Shown here piece after piece: positions 9,775-17,676 of a DNA stretch of 64,000 nt; position 1 is the first letter of the stretch, and every line of letters starts with the position of its first letter. Below the pieces are notes generated by a model, which saw only the letters and a list, made by a program, of their open reading frames with translations, ran no database searches and had not been told where the DNA came from. Location of the stretch: positions 62,001 to 126,000 of the forward strand of contig NZ_FZOF01000001.1 of assembly GCF_900188405.1 (NCBI RefSeq), written 5' to 3'. Source of the stretch: Actinacidiphila glaucinigra. GTDB taxonomy: Bacteria > Actinomycetota > Actinomycetes > Streptomycetales > Streptomycetaceae. The translations under genes were made by a program, and so were the position numbers.

Positions 9775-11519
9775 GCCGCCTCCTGCTCGGTGAGCTGGGA
9801 GAGCACGATCTCCCGGTACGTGGGATTGCCGTCCATCAGTTCGCGGTGGGTGCCGGTGCCCACCACGCGGCCCTCGTCGAGGACCACGATCCGGTCGGCG
9901 TCTCGGATGGTGCTGACCCGCTGCGCGACGATCACGACCGTCGCGTCCGCCGTCTCCCGGCCCAGCGCCCGGCGCAGCGCGGCGTCGGTGGCGTAGTCCA
10001 GCGCGGAGAAGGAGTCGTCGAAGAGGTAGATGCCGGGCTTGCGCACCAGGGCCCGCGCGATGGCGAGGCGCTGGCGCTGGCCGCCGGAGACGTTGGTGCC
10101 GCCCTGCGCGATCGGGGCGTCGAGCCCGGAGCCGCCGTCCTCCTGCGCGAGCCGTTCCACGAAGTCCCGGGCCTGCGCGATCTCCAGGGCGTGCCACAGG
10201 TCCTCGTCGGTGGCCTCGGGGTTGCCGTAGCGCAGGTTGGAGGCGACCGTCCCGGAGAACAGGTACGGCTTCTGCGGGACCAGGGCGACCGTCTCGGCCA
10301 GCTGCACCGCGTCCAGTTCGCGGACGTCCGTGCCGTCGATCAGCACCCGGCCTCCGGTGGCGTCGAACAGCCGCGGCACCAGCCCGAGCAGGGTCGTCTT
10401 GCCGCTGCCGGTGGAGCCGATCACCGCCGTGGTCTCACCGGGCCGGGCGATCAGGTCGACACCGCGCAGCACCTCGGCCTCGGCCCCGGGGTACGCGAAG
10501 TCCGCGGCGCGCAGTTCCAGCTCGCCGCGCCGTGCCGGCAGCCGCACCGGCGCGGCGGGCGGGACGACGCTGGGGTCGGTGCCGAGCACCTCCTCGATGC
10601 GCTCGGCGCACACCTCGGCGCGCGGCACCATCATCACCATGAAGGTGGCCATCATGATCGACATCAGGATCTGCATCAGGTAGCTGATGAAGGCGGTCAG
10701 CGCGCCGATCTGCATGCCGCCGCTGTCGATCCGGTGGGCGCCGAACCACAGCACGGCCACGCTCGTGACGTTCACGACGGCCATCGCGACCGGGAACATC
10801 AGCGTCATCATCCGCCCGGCGCGCAGCGCGACGTCCGTCAGGTCGTCGTTGGCCTTGCGGAAACGGTCCTGCTCGAAGTCGTCCTTGACGAAGGCGCGGA
10901 TGACCCGGATGCCGGTGATCTGCTCGCGCAGCACCCGGTTCACCGTGTCGAGCCGCTCCTGCATGGAGCGGAAGAGCGGCCGCAGACTGCGCACCAGCAG
11001 CAGCACCAGCACGCCCAGCACCGGCACCACCGCCAGCAGCAGCGAGGACAGCGGCACGTCCTGGCCGAGGGCCATGATGATGCCGCCGAAGCACATGATC
11101 GGTGCCGAGACCATCAGCGTGAAGGTCATCAGCACCAGCATCTGGACCTGCTGGACGTCGTTGGTCGTACGCGTGATCAGCGAGGGGGCGCCGAACTGCC
11201 CGACCTCGCGCGAGGAGAAGCGCTGCACCCGGTCGAAGACCGAGGCGCGGATGTCCCGGCCGACGGCCATCGAGGTGCGGGCCCCGTGGTAGGTGGCGCC
11301 CACCGAGCAGGCGAGCTGGACCAGGGTCACGGCGAGCATGACGCCGCCGATCCTGAGGATGTAGCCCGTGTCCCCCTTCACGACGCCTTCGTCGATGATG
11401 TCGGCGTTCAGGGTGGGCAGGTAGAGCATGGCGAGGGTCGCCACGAGCTGCAGTACGACGAGCACGGAGACGGCACGCCTGTAGGGCAGGAGATGGGACC
11501 GCAGGAGACGGATCAGCAC
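9771..11519 (-). CDS. ABC exporter subunit (fused permease-ATPase), degenerate Walker B partner
   Basis: 582 aa; GTG start. The N-terminal half is a type-I exporter membrane domain (VLVVLQLVATLAMLYL, LVLMTFTLMVSAPIM, LLLAVVPVLGVLVLLL). The ATPase has Walker A VIGSTGSGKTTLL and canonical signature NVSGGQRQRLAIA. Walker B reads YLFDDSFSALD, with Asp where the catalytic Glu is expected. The Asp substitution marks this as the non-hydrolysing half of a heterodimeric exporter. It is first of the coupled pair and overlaps the partner by 4 nt. Confidence 0.88.
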   Translation of the reverse strand: MLIRLLRSHLLPYRRAVSVLVVLQLVATLAMLYLPTLNADIIDEGVVKGDTGYILRIGGVMLAVTLVQLACSVGATYHGARTSMAVGRDIRASVFDRVQRFSSREVGQFGAPSLITRTTNDVQQVQMLVLMTFTLMVSAPIMCFGGIIMALGQDVPLSSLLLAVVPVLGVLVLLLVRSLRPLFRSMQERLDTVNRVLREQITGIRVIRAFVKDDFEQDRFRKANDDLTDVALRAGRMMTLMFPVAMAVVNVTSVAVLWFGAHRIDSGGMQIGALTAFISYLMQILMSIMMATFMVMMVPRAEVCAERIEEVLGTDPSVVPPAAPVRLPARRGELELRAADFAYPGAEAEVLRGVDLIARPGETTAVIGSTGSGKTTLLGLVPRLFDATGGRVLIDGTDVRELDAVQLAETVALVPQKPYLFSGTVASNLRYGNPEATDEDLWHALEIAQARDFVERLAQEDGGSGLDAPIAQGGTNVSGGQRQRLAIARALVRKPGIYLFDDSFSALDYATDAALRRALGRETADATVVIVAQRVSTIRDADRIVVLDEGRVVGTGTHRELMDGNPTYREIVLSQLTEQEAA

Positions 11520-11588
11520 GACGGATGACCCTATAGTCCGATGGTTGCCGCAGGCACACGGTTTACCGGCTCATGGCCGACATCGGGA

Positions 11589-13043
11589 TCAACCCGGGAA
11601 CGCCCCCGGATGCGTCTGCTCACGCACCGACACGTACTGCTGCCGCACCGAGTGCCCGATCGGCCCGTCGTCCTCCCCCGGCTCGACCACGGCGTAGTCG
11701 GAGGGGTGCCAGTACGGGGGCTGCTCCGGCGAGTCCGTGCCGTTCACCACGCCCAGCGACCACGCCGCCTGCCGGGCCGCGCCCAGCGCCGCGTACTCGC
11801 CCGGCGGGGGAACCACGAGCTGCGCGCCCAGCAGCGCCGGGGCCATCGACCGCACGGCGGGCAGGTCGCCCGCCGGGCCCAGCAGGAAGATCCGGCGCAC
11901 CTCCACCCCGCGCGCCCGCAGCACGTCCAGCGCGTCCGCCAGCCCGCACAGCATCCCCTCGAACGCGGCCCGCGCCAGGTGCTCCGGCTTCATGCTCTCG
12001 CGCCGCAGCCCGTGCAGCGTCCCCGCGGTGTGCGGCAGGTCCGGCGTGCGCTCGCCCTCCAGGTAGGGCAGCAGCACCAGGCCGTACGAGCCGGGCGTGG
12101 AGCGCATCGCCAGCTCGGACAGGCCGGCCAGGTCGGTGCCGAGCAGCTCGGCGGTGCCGCGCAGCACCCGTACCGCGTTGCGGGTGTGCACCACGGGCAG
12201 GTGGCGGCCGGTCGCGTCGGCGAAGGAGGTGATCATGCCCGACGGGTCGCTCAGCGCGTGGTGGTGCACCGCGAAGACCGTCCCCGCCGCGCCCAGCGAC
12301 ACCACCGCGTCCCCGGGGCCGACGCCCAGGCCGAGCGCGGCCGCCATGTTGTCCCCGGTGCCGGCCGAGATCAGCAGCCCCTCCGGGGTCCGGCCGGCCG
12401 GCTCGGCGGGGGCCAGCACCTCGGGCAGCTGCACCGGATGGCCGAGGGCCAGCTCCACGATGTCCGTACGCCACCGGCCGGTCGCCGCCGACCAGTAGCC
12501 CGTGCCCGAGGCGTCGCCCCGGTCCGTCGTACGCCGCTGGGGGCGGCCCATCAGCTGCCACACCAGCCAGTCGTGCGGCAGCAGTACATGGGCCGTGCGC
12601 TGCGCCGAGGCGGGTTCGTGCCGGGCCATCCAGCGCAGCTTCGCCACCGGGTACGCGGCCTGCGGCACCGCCCCGACCGCCTCGGCCCAGGCACCGGGAC
12701 CGCCCAGCTCCTCGGTCAGGTCGGCGGCCTGGATCTGCGCCCGCTTGTCGTTCCACAGCAGTGCGGGCCGCACCAGCGCCCCGCCGGCGTCCAGCGCCAG
12801 CATCCCGTGCTGCTGTCCGGAGACCCCGATGGCCTCCACGCCCTCGAGCATCCCGCCCTTGGCGGCCTCGCCCAGCGACAGCAGCCACGCCTCGGGGTCG
12901 ACCTCGGTCGGCGTCCCGGCGCCCTCGCCGCCCGGCAGCGGGTGCGGGGCGTGCGTCTGCCGGAGCACGGCCCCGCTCCCGGTGTCGCACACGACCACCG
13001 TCGTGCCGGTGCCCGAGCTGTCGATCCCCGCCACAATCCCCAT
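11589..13043 (-). CDS. xylB: Xylulokinase (FGGY family carbohydrate kinase)
   Basis: 484 aa. It phosphorylates D-xylulose with ATP for entry into the pentose phosphate pathway. The N-terminal phosphate loop is GIVAGIDSSGTGTTVVVCD; the substrate site is VSGQQHGMLALD, the usual xylulokinase motif. The C-terminal ATPase half includes GTGDNMAAALGLGVGPGD, VVSLGAAGTVFA and LLGPAGDLPAVRSMAP. No xylose isomerase is next to it. The ATG at 13043 follows a CATGAT box at a 6-nt distance on the minus strand, so the message may be leaderless. Confidence 0.9.
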   Translation of the reverse strand: MGIVAGIDSSGTGTTVVVCDTGSGAVLRQTHAPHPLPGGEGAGTPTEVDPEAWLLSLGEAAKGGMLEGVEAIGVSGQQHGMLALDAGGALVRPALLWNDKRAQIQAADLTEELGGPGAWAEAVGAVPQAAYPVAKLRWMARHEPASAQRTAHVLLPHDWLVWQLMGRPQRRTTDRGDASGTGYWSAATGRWRTDIVELALGHPVQLPEVLAPAEPAGRTPEGLLISAGTGDNMAAALGLGVGPGDAVVSLGAAGTVFAVHHHALSDPSGMITSFADATGRHLPVVHTRNAVRVLRGTAELLGTDLAGLSELAMRSTPGSYGLVLLPYLEGERTPDLPHTAGTLHGLRRESMKPEHLARAAFEGMLCGLADALDVLRARGVEVRRIFLLGPAGDLPAVRSMAPALLGAQLVVPPPGEYAALGAARQAAWSLGVVNGTDSPEQPPYWHPSDYAVVEPGEDDGPIGHSVRQQYVSVREQTHPGAFPG

Positions 13044-13129
13044 GCGGGCATCATGCCGCACCCGGCGCGTACGGCGGAAAACCGGGCACTCGCACCCGCA
13101 CTCGCGTTCGTCCGCGCCGCGCCGCGGCG

Positions 13130-13429
13130 TCAGGTGTTGCTGGTGCCCCAGTCGTCCTCGCCGGCGGAGCCGTTGCCGCGCACCCGGCGCAGCCGCTCCG
13201 CGACCGCCGGCGGCAGCCGGTCCCCGACCTTGGCGGTCACCACGTCCACGGCCTTCACGGCCGCCCCGCGCCCCGCCTGTCCCGCCGACTCCACGCTGTT
13301 CCGTACCGCCGGGTTCTGCGCGATGCGCTGCGCGCTCTTGCGCAGCTGCTCGTACCGCTCGCGGCCGGCCCGCGCCCCGAGCACGTACCCGACGGCGACC
13401 CCGCTGATGAACGTCAGCCGGTAGCGCAT
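13130..13429 (-). CDS. Small YtxH-like membrane-anchored protein
   Basis: 99 aa. One N-terminal hydrophobic segment (LTFISGVAVGYVLGARAG) with a GxxxGxxxG-like pattern precedes a basic, helical, soluble tail with repeated Ala/Arg/Lys. This layout matches YtxH-type general-stress proteins of Gram-positive bacteria; the biochemical role is unknown. It is transcribed in the same direction as xylulokinase, 86 bp upstream of it. Confidence 0.6.
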   Translation of the reverse strand: MRYRLTFISGVAVGYVLGARAGRERYEQLRKSAQRIAQNPAVRNSVESAGQAGRGAAVKAVDVVTAKVGDRLPPAVAERLRRVRGNGSAGEDDWGTSNT

Positions 13430-13606
13430 GGCTCCACCCTCTCCTCGTCTCGGGGCTGTGCTTCGCGCCTACCCGCCGTGGCCTGCGGACAACCACGGAG
13501 ATACCGGTTGGCGGAGCACCCCCCACCTTGCGCTAATGTATGTGTCGCAGCGAGCGCACGCCGTCCGGGATGCCGGAAACGGGTGCATTCGGTGCAAGCG
13601 GAGCGA

Positions 13607-13679
13607 TCCCCTGTAGCTCAATTGGCAGAGCAGCCGGCTGTTAACCGGCAGGTTACTGGTTCGAGTCCAGTCGGGGGAG
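13607..13679 (+). tRNA. tRNA-Asn (GUU), copy 1
   Basis: 73 nt. The acceptor TCCCCTG pairs with CGGGGGA and the D-stem is GCTC/GAGC. The anticodon arm is GCCGG-CTGTTAA-CCGGC with anticodon GTT, and the T-arm is ACTGG-TTCGAGT-CCAGT. The 3' CCA is not encoded. It is identical to the next tRNA. Confidence 0.97.
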
Positions 13680-13693
13680 CTCGCGCTCCTCTA

Positions 13694-13766
13694 TCCCCTG
13701 TAGCTCAATTGGCAGAGCAGCCGGCTGTTAACCGGCAGGTTACTGGTTCGAGTCCAGTCGGGGGAG
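13694..13766 (+). tRNA. tRNA-Asn (GUU), copy 2
   Basis: A 73-nt exact duplicate of the preceding tRNA-Asn, offset by 87 bp. The cloverleaf and anticodon GTT are the same, and CCA is not encoded. A strong rho-independent terminator follows 8 nt downstream. Confidence 0.97.
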
Positions 13767-13774
13767 CAGCGGTC

Positions 13775-13799
13775 AAGGACCCCCTCGGGGGTCCTTTTT
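13775..13799 (+). terminator. Rho-independent terminator after the tRNA-Asn pair
   Basis: AAGGACCCCC (13775-13784) pairs with GGGGGTCCTT (13787-13796) around a 2-nt loop, followed by a T-run to 13799. It is the only classical hairpin-plus-T-run terminator in this part of the window. Confidence 0.85.
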
Positions 13800-13934
13800 C
13801 GTGCCCCGGGGAACCGATCACCCGGTGATCGCAGTCCACCAGGTGGTGCGTCTGTGACCCGCGAGGGCGACAGATCGTATGAGCAGCTATGCTGCGGCAG
13901 ACGGCGTGCACGGGATGGTGACGGCACGCCGTAC

Positions 13935-14008
13935 GGGGCGGTAGCTCAGCCGGTTAGAGCAGCGGACTCATAATCCGTCGGTCGTGGGTTCGAGTCCCAC
14001 CCGCCCCA
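13935..14008 (+). tRNA. tRNA with CAU anticodon (elongator Met or Ile2)
   Basis: 74 nt. Acceptor GGGGCGG pairs with CCGCCCC, discriminator A; anticodon arm GCGGA-CTCATAA-TCCGT; T-arm GTGGG-TTCGAGT-CCCAC. The anticodon is CAT. The non-initiator acceptor (a normal G1-C72 pair) excludes initiator tRNA. Elongator tRNA-Met and lysidine-modified tRNA-Ile2 share the CTCATAA loop, and I cannot separate them by eye. Confidence 0.93.
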
Positions 14009-14057
14009 CCGAGGGCCGCGGGCCCGCAGGTTCGGGACCCGCAGCGAGATAACGAAC

Positions 14058-14088
14058 GAAGCCCCTCCGGGTCACCCGGAGGGGCTTC
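14058..14088 (+). terminator. Terminator downstream of the CAU tRNA
   Basis: GAAGCCCCTCCGGGT (14058-14072) is followed after one base by its reverse complement ACCCGGAGGGGCTTC (14074-14088). Further AACGA/TCGTT pairing outside extends the stem. It lies 50 bp after the tRNA. Confidence 0.7.
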
Positions 14089-14219
14089 ATTGGTCGTTAG
14101 GCGGGCCGCTGTCGCTTGGAGTTGCCGGTGGGCCGCGCCCGACGCGCCGTCATCCCGGCAGGCTCTCGCCGGACATGAGGTGGCCCCGTCGGGCGGTGAG
14201 AGGGCGAGGGCCCCGGCCG

Positions 14220-14399
14220 TCAGCGGGGGCCGGTGTGGAGCGGGGCGGGCGCCCGCGCGATGCAGGCCTCGGCGTCGGCGCAGAGGACCAGGATGCCGCC
14301 CGGGCCGGAGCCGGTCTCGACGAGGCGGGAGACGGCGTCCTCGGTGTACCTCTGGCAGCGGGCGCAGGTGCCCGTGACGCGGTCGTCGGCGGCGCTCAT
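14220..14399 (-). CDS. Cys-rich mini-protein (zinc-ribbon-like)
   Basis: 59 aa. TCARCQRYTEDAV gives a CxxC knuckle; two more Cys follow (VLCADAEAC), so a four-Cys zinc site is plausible. The ATG overlaps the TGA of the next gene (14396-14399), so translation is coupled. Function unknown. Small zinc-binding proteins of this sort often lie beside GntR regulators in Streptomyces integrative elements, which fits the neighbouring tRNA and GntR gene. Confidence 0.6.
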   Translation of the reverse strand: MSAADDRVTGTCARCQRYTEDAVSRLVETGSGPGGILVLCADAEACIARAPAPLHTGPR

Positions 14400-14602
14400 C
14401 GCGGGCCCTTCCGGTGGCATCCGCAGCCGCAGCGCGGGGTGACGACGATGCCGGGGGAGCCGGGCAGGGTGTAGTCGGCGTCGCGCCTGCAGTCGTGGTG
14501 CAGGTCCTCGTAGCCCGGGCGCCCGGCCAGTTCGCAGTGTTCCGACAGGGCGGTCGCCTCGGCGGCTGCCCCTCGGGCGCGCGTGTCGGTGCCGTGCGGC
14601 AT
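14396..14602 (-). CDS. Cys/His-rich hypothetical mini-protein
   Basis: 68 aa. The ATG at 14602 follows a strong GGAAGGGG box on the minus strand. The sequence has EHCELAG, LHHDCRRDADY and a C-terminal PRCGCGCHRKGPR. The C-x-C-x-C-H end plus upstream Cys/His residues suggests metal binding. It is first in a two-gene unit with the 59-aa protein, overlapping by 4 nt, and divergent from the GntR gene. I do not recognise a named family. Confidence 0.6.
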   Translation of the reverse strand: MPHGTDTRARGAAAEATALSEHCELAGRPGYEDLHHDCRRDADYTLPGSPGIVVTPRCGCGCHRKGPR

Positions 14603-14714
14603 GTCGACCCCTTCCGGTCGGGCTTTCTCCTGCCACAATAGCCCTAGTGCTGGGTAGTACACCCCCTTATTCTACCGATCGCCGGTGCATACGGTGCATG
14701 CCTACCGTGCACTC
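14603..14714. promoter_or_regulatory. Divergent promoter/operator region of the GntR mini-island
   Basis: The region lies between two divergent units. GGGTAGTACACCC (14652-14664) is a partial palindrome, and CGGTGCAT occurs twice with a 9-bp offset (14683-14690, 14692-14699), followed by an inverted GTGCAC. These are candidate binding sites for the adjacent GntR protein; this is inferred from position and symmetry only. Confidence 0.35.
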
Positions 14715-14963
14715 GTGATCGACGAATGGGCCGAGGACCGGCCGAAGTGGGAGCAGATCGCCGACGTGATCCGGCAGCGGATCGCTGACGGCACCTACCC
14801 GCCGCGGTCCCGCGTGCCGTCCGTGCAGCAACTCGTCGCCGACACCGGAGTCGCCGTCGACACCGCGCAGAAGGTTCTCGCGAACCTGCGGGAAGAGGGC
14901 GCGATCTACACGGTGCGCGGCCTGGGCAGCTTCGTCGCGGAGCTGCCGGCGCCGGAAGCCTGA
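14715..14963 (+). CDS. Short GntR-family transcriptional regulator
   Basis: 82 aa from the GTG at 14715 (GTG 14685 and 14694 are in frame). It is essentially a lone GntR winged-helix: WEQIADVIRQRIADGTYPP, then SRVPSVQQLVADTGVAVDTA and KVLANLREEGAIYTVRG. No effector domain is present. Stand-alone GntR domains of this size are typical of KorSA-type regulators of integrative conjugative elements. It stands divergent from two Cys-rich mini-genes next to a tRNA. Confidence 0.82.
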   Translation: MIDEWAEDRPKWEQIADVIRQRIADGTYPPRSRVPSVQQLVADTGVAVDTAQKVLANLREEGAIYTVRGLGSFVAELPAPEA

Positions 14964-15043
14964 TGGGCCGCAAGCGGGCCCCGCAGGCGGTCTGCACCGA
15001 AGTGTGGCGGGCCGGAGCCCGTCGGTCCTGAACGTACGAGAGA

Positions 15044-15080
15044 GCCCCCTGTCCGACACGTCATGTGCCGGACAGGGGGC
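15044..15080. terminator. Bidirectional terminator between GntR and GH88 genes
   Basis: GCCCCCTGTCCG (15044-15055) and CGGACAGGGGGC (15069-15080) form a perfect 12-bp stem with a 13-nt loop. It lies between convergent genes. Confidence 0.75.
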
Positions 15081-15106
15081 GCTTCATGTCGCCGCGCGAC
15101 GGGGCG

Positions 15107-16360
15107 TCACACCGTGGAGAGGTCGATCGCCCGGTCGGTGTCCGCGGGGCGCAGGACGCGGAGGATGCCCTCCAGGAGGTAGTAGTCGGCGTAGGGGACC
15201 GAGACCTCCACGCCGTCCTCGGCGGGGCGGTTGCGGGTGCAGCGGGCGACGACGGCCTGGGCGCGGGCGGAGCGGGTCGTCAGGCAGGTGCGGGACAGGG
15301 CGAGGAGCAGGCGCAGCGCGCTGTCGCGGTAGCGGGCCGTGCCGGTGGCCGCCGCGAGGTCGAGCAGGCCGCAGGCCATGACCGCGCCGGCCGAGGCGTC
15401 CTTGACGTCGTTCGGCTGCTGCGGGGCGAGGTAGTCCCAGACCGGTACGTGATCGGGCGTCAGCGCCCCGAGCGCGAAGTCGGCGAGCCTGCGGGCGGTG
15501 GCGAGGAACTGCGGGTCGCCGGTGCGGCGGAACATCGTGGTGAAGCCGTAGACGCCCCAGGCCTGGCCGCGGGACCAGCAGGAGTCGGGGCTGTAGCCCT
15601 GCACGGTGTTCGGGCCCACGGGGGCGCCGGTGGCAGGGTCGAAGTCGAAGGCGTGCGGGGTGGAGCCGTCGGGGCGCAGGAAGTGGCGCTGGGTGGTCCG
15701 CGCGTGCGCGACGGCGATGTCGAGGTAGGCCGTGTCCCCGGTCTGCCGGGCGGCGAAGGCCAGCAGGTCGAGGTTCATCATCGTGTCCATGATCACCCGG
15801 CCCGCGTTGTCCGGGCTGCCGAGCGCGCCCCAGGCCCGGATGAAGCGGCCCGCCGTGTTGTACCGCTTGCGCAGGGTGGACGCCGCCTGCAGTGCGCCGT
15901 CGCGCCACTTGGGGTCTCCGGTGAGACGCCAAGCGGTCACCCAGGACGGGTAGAAGAGGAAGCCGAGGTCGTGCGTGCCGGTGTCGGTGCGCCGGGGCGC
16001 CAGCCGTTCCGCGGCGGCGAGGGCCAGGGAGCGGAACTGCGCGTCGCCGCTGTGCAGCCAGGCCATCCAGAGCGTGCCGGGCCAGAAGCCGCCGACCCAG
16101 TCGCCGCCCGCGGAGTAGGTCCACTTCTCGAACTTCGTGATGACGGGGAACGAGGTCACGCCCGGTGCCACCGTGCGCAGTTTCGCCACGGCGTAGTCCG
16201 CCGCCTCGCGCAGCGTGCGGGTGGTCTCGGCCGGGTCGTCGGCGTACGTGGCGAACGAGCCGGTCCCGCCGGCCGCAGCTCGTGCCGGGGGTGTGAGCGC
16301 GGTGGTCGCCGCGGCCGCGCCGGCGGCGGTGGTCAGCAGATGGCGCCGGGAGATGCCCAT
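15107..16360 (-). CDS. Exported GH88-family glycosidase (unsaturated glucuronyl hydrolase-like)
   Basis: 417 aa. The N-terminus GISRRHLLTTAAGAAAATTA is a Tat signal, so the enzyme is probably exported folded. The (alpha/alpha)6 barrel motifs of the family are present: DWVGGFWPGTLWMAW, HDLGFLFYPS (first catalytic Asp), MDTMMNLDLL (second catalytic Asp) and CWSRGQAWGVYGF. The family removes unsaturated uronic acids left by polysaccharide lyases. Its neighbour is a lyase remnant on the opposite strand, which suggests a former uronate-polymer utilisation locus. The ATG at 16360 is chosen by the signal peptide. Confidence 0.85.
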   Translation of the reverse strand: MGISRRHLLTTAAGAAAATTALTPPARAAAGGTGSFATYADDPAETTRTLREAADYAVAKLRTVAPGVTSFPVITKFEKWTYSAGGDWVGGFWPGTLWMAWLHSGDAQFRSLALAAAERLAPRRTDTGTHDLGFLFYPSWVTAWRLTGDPKWRDGALQAASTLRKRYNTAGRFIRAWGALGSPDNAGRVIMDTMMNLDLLAFAARQTGDTAYLDIAVAHARTTQRHFLRPDGSTPHAFDFDPATGAPVGPNTVQGYSPDSCWSRGQAWGVYGFTTMFRRTGDPQFLATARRLADFALGALTPDHVPVWDYLAPQQPNDVKDASAGAVMACGLLDLAAATGTARYRDSALRLLLALSRTCLTTRSARAQAVVARCTRNRPAEDGVEVSVPYADYYLLEGILRVLRPADTDRAIDLSTV

Positions 16361-16514
16361 GGGTGCCTGCCATTCGGTGTGGGGGGCGGTGCACGAGGAG
16401 GCCGCAGTCAGCGTGGCATGGCTATGACATCTCTGTACACCTATGTAGCGTCGATTCCTGTACGTGAACCCTGGCATCGGTGCGTTTGGCTGGAGAGACG
16501 CTCTTGACGCCCCA

Positions 16515-17047
16515 ACGGCACCACCCTTGGATTCCGATTACGCGTTCCTGGAGCCGTGCTCTGTTCACGTACGCAAACCACGCGCCGAGCACGCCGCCCG
16601 CATCCTGCGCACCTGGTTCGTGGACCCGGCGACGCGGATGAACCCGAACCGGAGCAACGCCCAGGCCATGCCGTGCCGTTACTACGGCAGGGCCATCGGC
16701 ATCGTCGACTTCTCCCGGGAGAACGGCTTCCACGACTGGCTGGCGGCTGATCGCCCCTCAGATCGCCGCCGACGGCAGCCGGCTGCAGGACCTCGCGCGG
16801 ACCCGCAGCCGGCATTGCTCCACCTTCAACCCGGTGGCCTTCACCCGGCCCGCCGCCGTCGGCGACGACGTCGGGGTCGATCTGCGGCGCCACACGGGAC
16901 CGGACGGCGCGTCACTGCGGCGGGCCGTCGGCTTCCTGCCGCCGGCCGCCGGCCGCCACCGGCGCCGCGCCCTGGCCCCACCCCGAGCCGGACCTCCACG
17001 CCTGCGCCGCCTCCGACCACGGTGACCGGGACGGCATCGCGGGCTGA
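16515..17047 (+). pseudogene. Remnant of an alginate-lyase-family gene
   Basis: Two frames carry pieces of a polysaccharide lyase of the alginate lyase fold. The first (to about 16740) has AARILRTWFVDPATRMNPN and GRAIGIVDFS. The second (from about 16745, another frame) has IAADGSRLQDLARTRSRH, STFNP and GVDLRRHTGPDGASLRRAVG. The N-terminal part and roughly 100 central residues, including the expected NNHG-type catalytic segment, are missing, and the frames do not join. It is a deletion-scarred pseudogene divergent from the GH88 gene. The family call is from remembered motifs. Confidence 0.65.
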
Positions 17048-17274
17048 ACAGGGACGGCCGGGCCCGGTTCCGCTCCGGATGCGCCATCCGGGTGACTGTG
17101 ATGTGCTGGGTCTGTCGATGACGGCCCGGCACCCGCGGGTGCCCCGGGCCCCGGCTATCCCGCCCCTCCCCAGGGGGCCGGTGATCCGCGCTCCCTCGCA
17201 GGCACCGTCGTGTGCCCGGTGCCTCGGGAGCGCCGGCACCGGCCGATCCGACCACCCGACCCGAGGCGGATCCC

Positions 17275-17655
17275 ATGGCTCTCTCGAAGAAGCTCGCCGC
17301 AGGAACGGCCGCCGCGCTCGCGGCGGGTGCCCTGGCCTTCGGCGGCACCGGTACGGCCCTCGCCGACGACGGCTGCCACGGCGGGGACGCCCAGGGCGGT
17401 TCGCCGTCGCACTGCCTGCCCGGCGGATCGCAATGGTCCGCGGCGGACGTCCAGGAGGCGCTGCAGTCCTTCCTGCAGGCCCATCCGGACATCGCCGCCG
17501 ATCCCCATGTGCAGGCCTTCGCCGCACTCGCCACGCAGTGGCTGGAGGCGCATCCCGGGATGACGGCCGACCAGTTGACGGCGGCGCTGGGGCCGGTCGT
17601 CTCCTGCCTGGAGGCGGGCGGCGCACCGGAGTCCTGCGTGACGCCGCCCTCCTGA
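17275..17655 (+). CDS. Small secreted hypothetical protein
   Basis: 126 aa. A Sec signal (KKLAAGTAAALAAGALAFGG, cleavage near ALADDG) precedes a short mature domain with four Cys (two after the cleavage site, two near the end), suggesting two disulfides. The core has repeated helical HPDIAADPHVQAF and HPGMTADQLTAAL segments. These faintly resemble hemophore-related small proteins of actinobacteria, but no heme ligand can be assigned. It precedes the NmrA-type gene by 21 bp and may share its transcript. Confidence 0.6.
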   Translation: MALSKKLAAGTAAALAAGALAFGGTGTALADDGCHGGDAQGGSPSHCLPGGSQWSAADVQEALQSFLQAHPDIAADPHVQAFAALATQWLEAHPGMTADQLTAALGPVVSCLEAGGAPESCVTPPS

Positions 17656-17676
17656 CGGAACCGGCGGAGCGGCCCG

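Noticed and set aside
7819..10197. N-terminal extension of the second ABC subunit
   Set aside because: The extra codons lie inside the partner gene in another frame; the ATG at 9774 with the 4-nt overlap is the sensible start.
14009..15106. Attachment-site repeat of the CAU tRNA 3' end flanking the mini-island
   Set aside because: I looked for a copy of the T-arm and acceptor sequence in the following kilobase and saw none, so no att sites are claimed.
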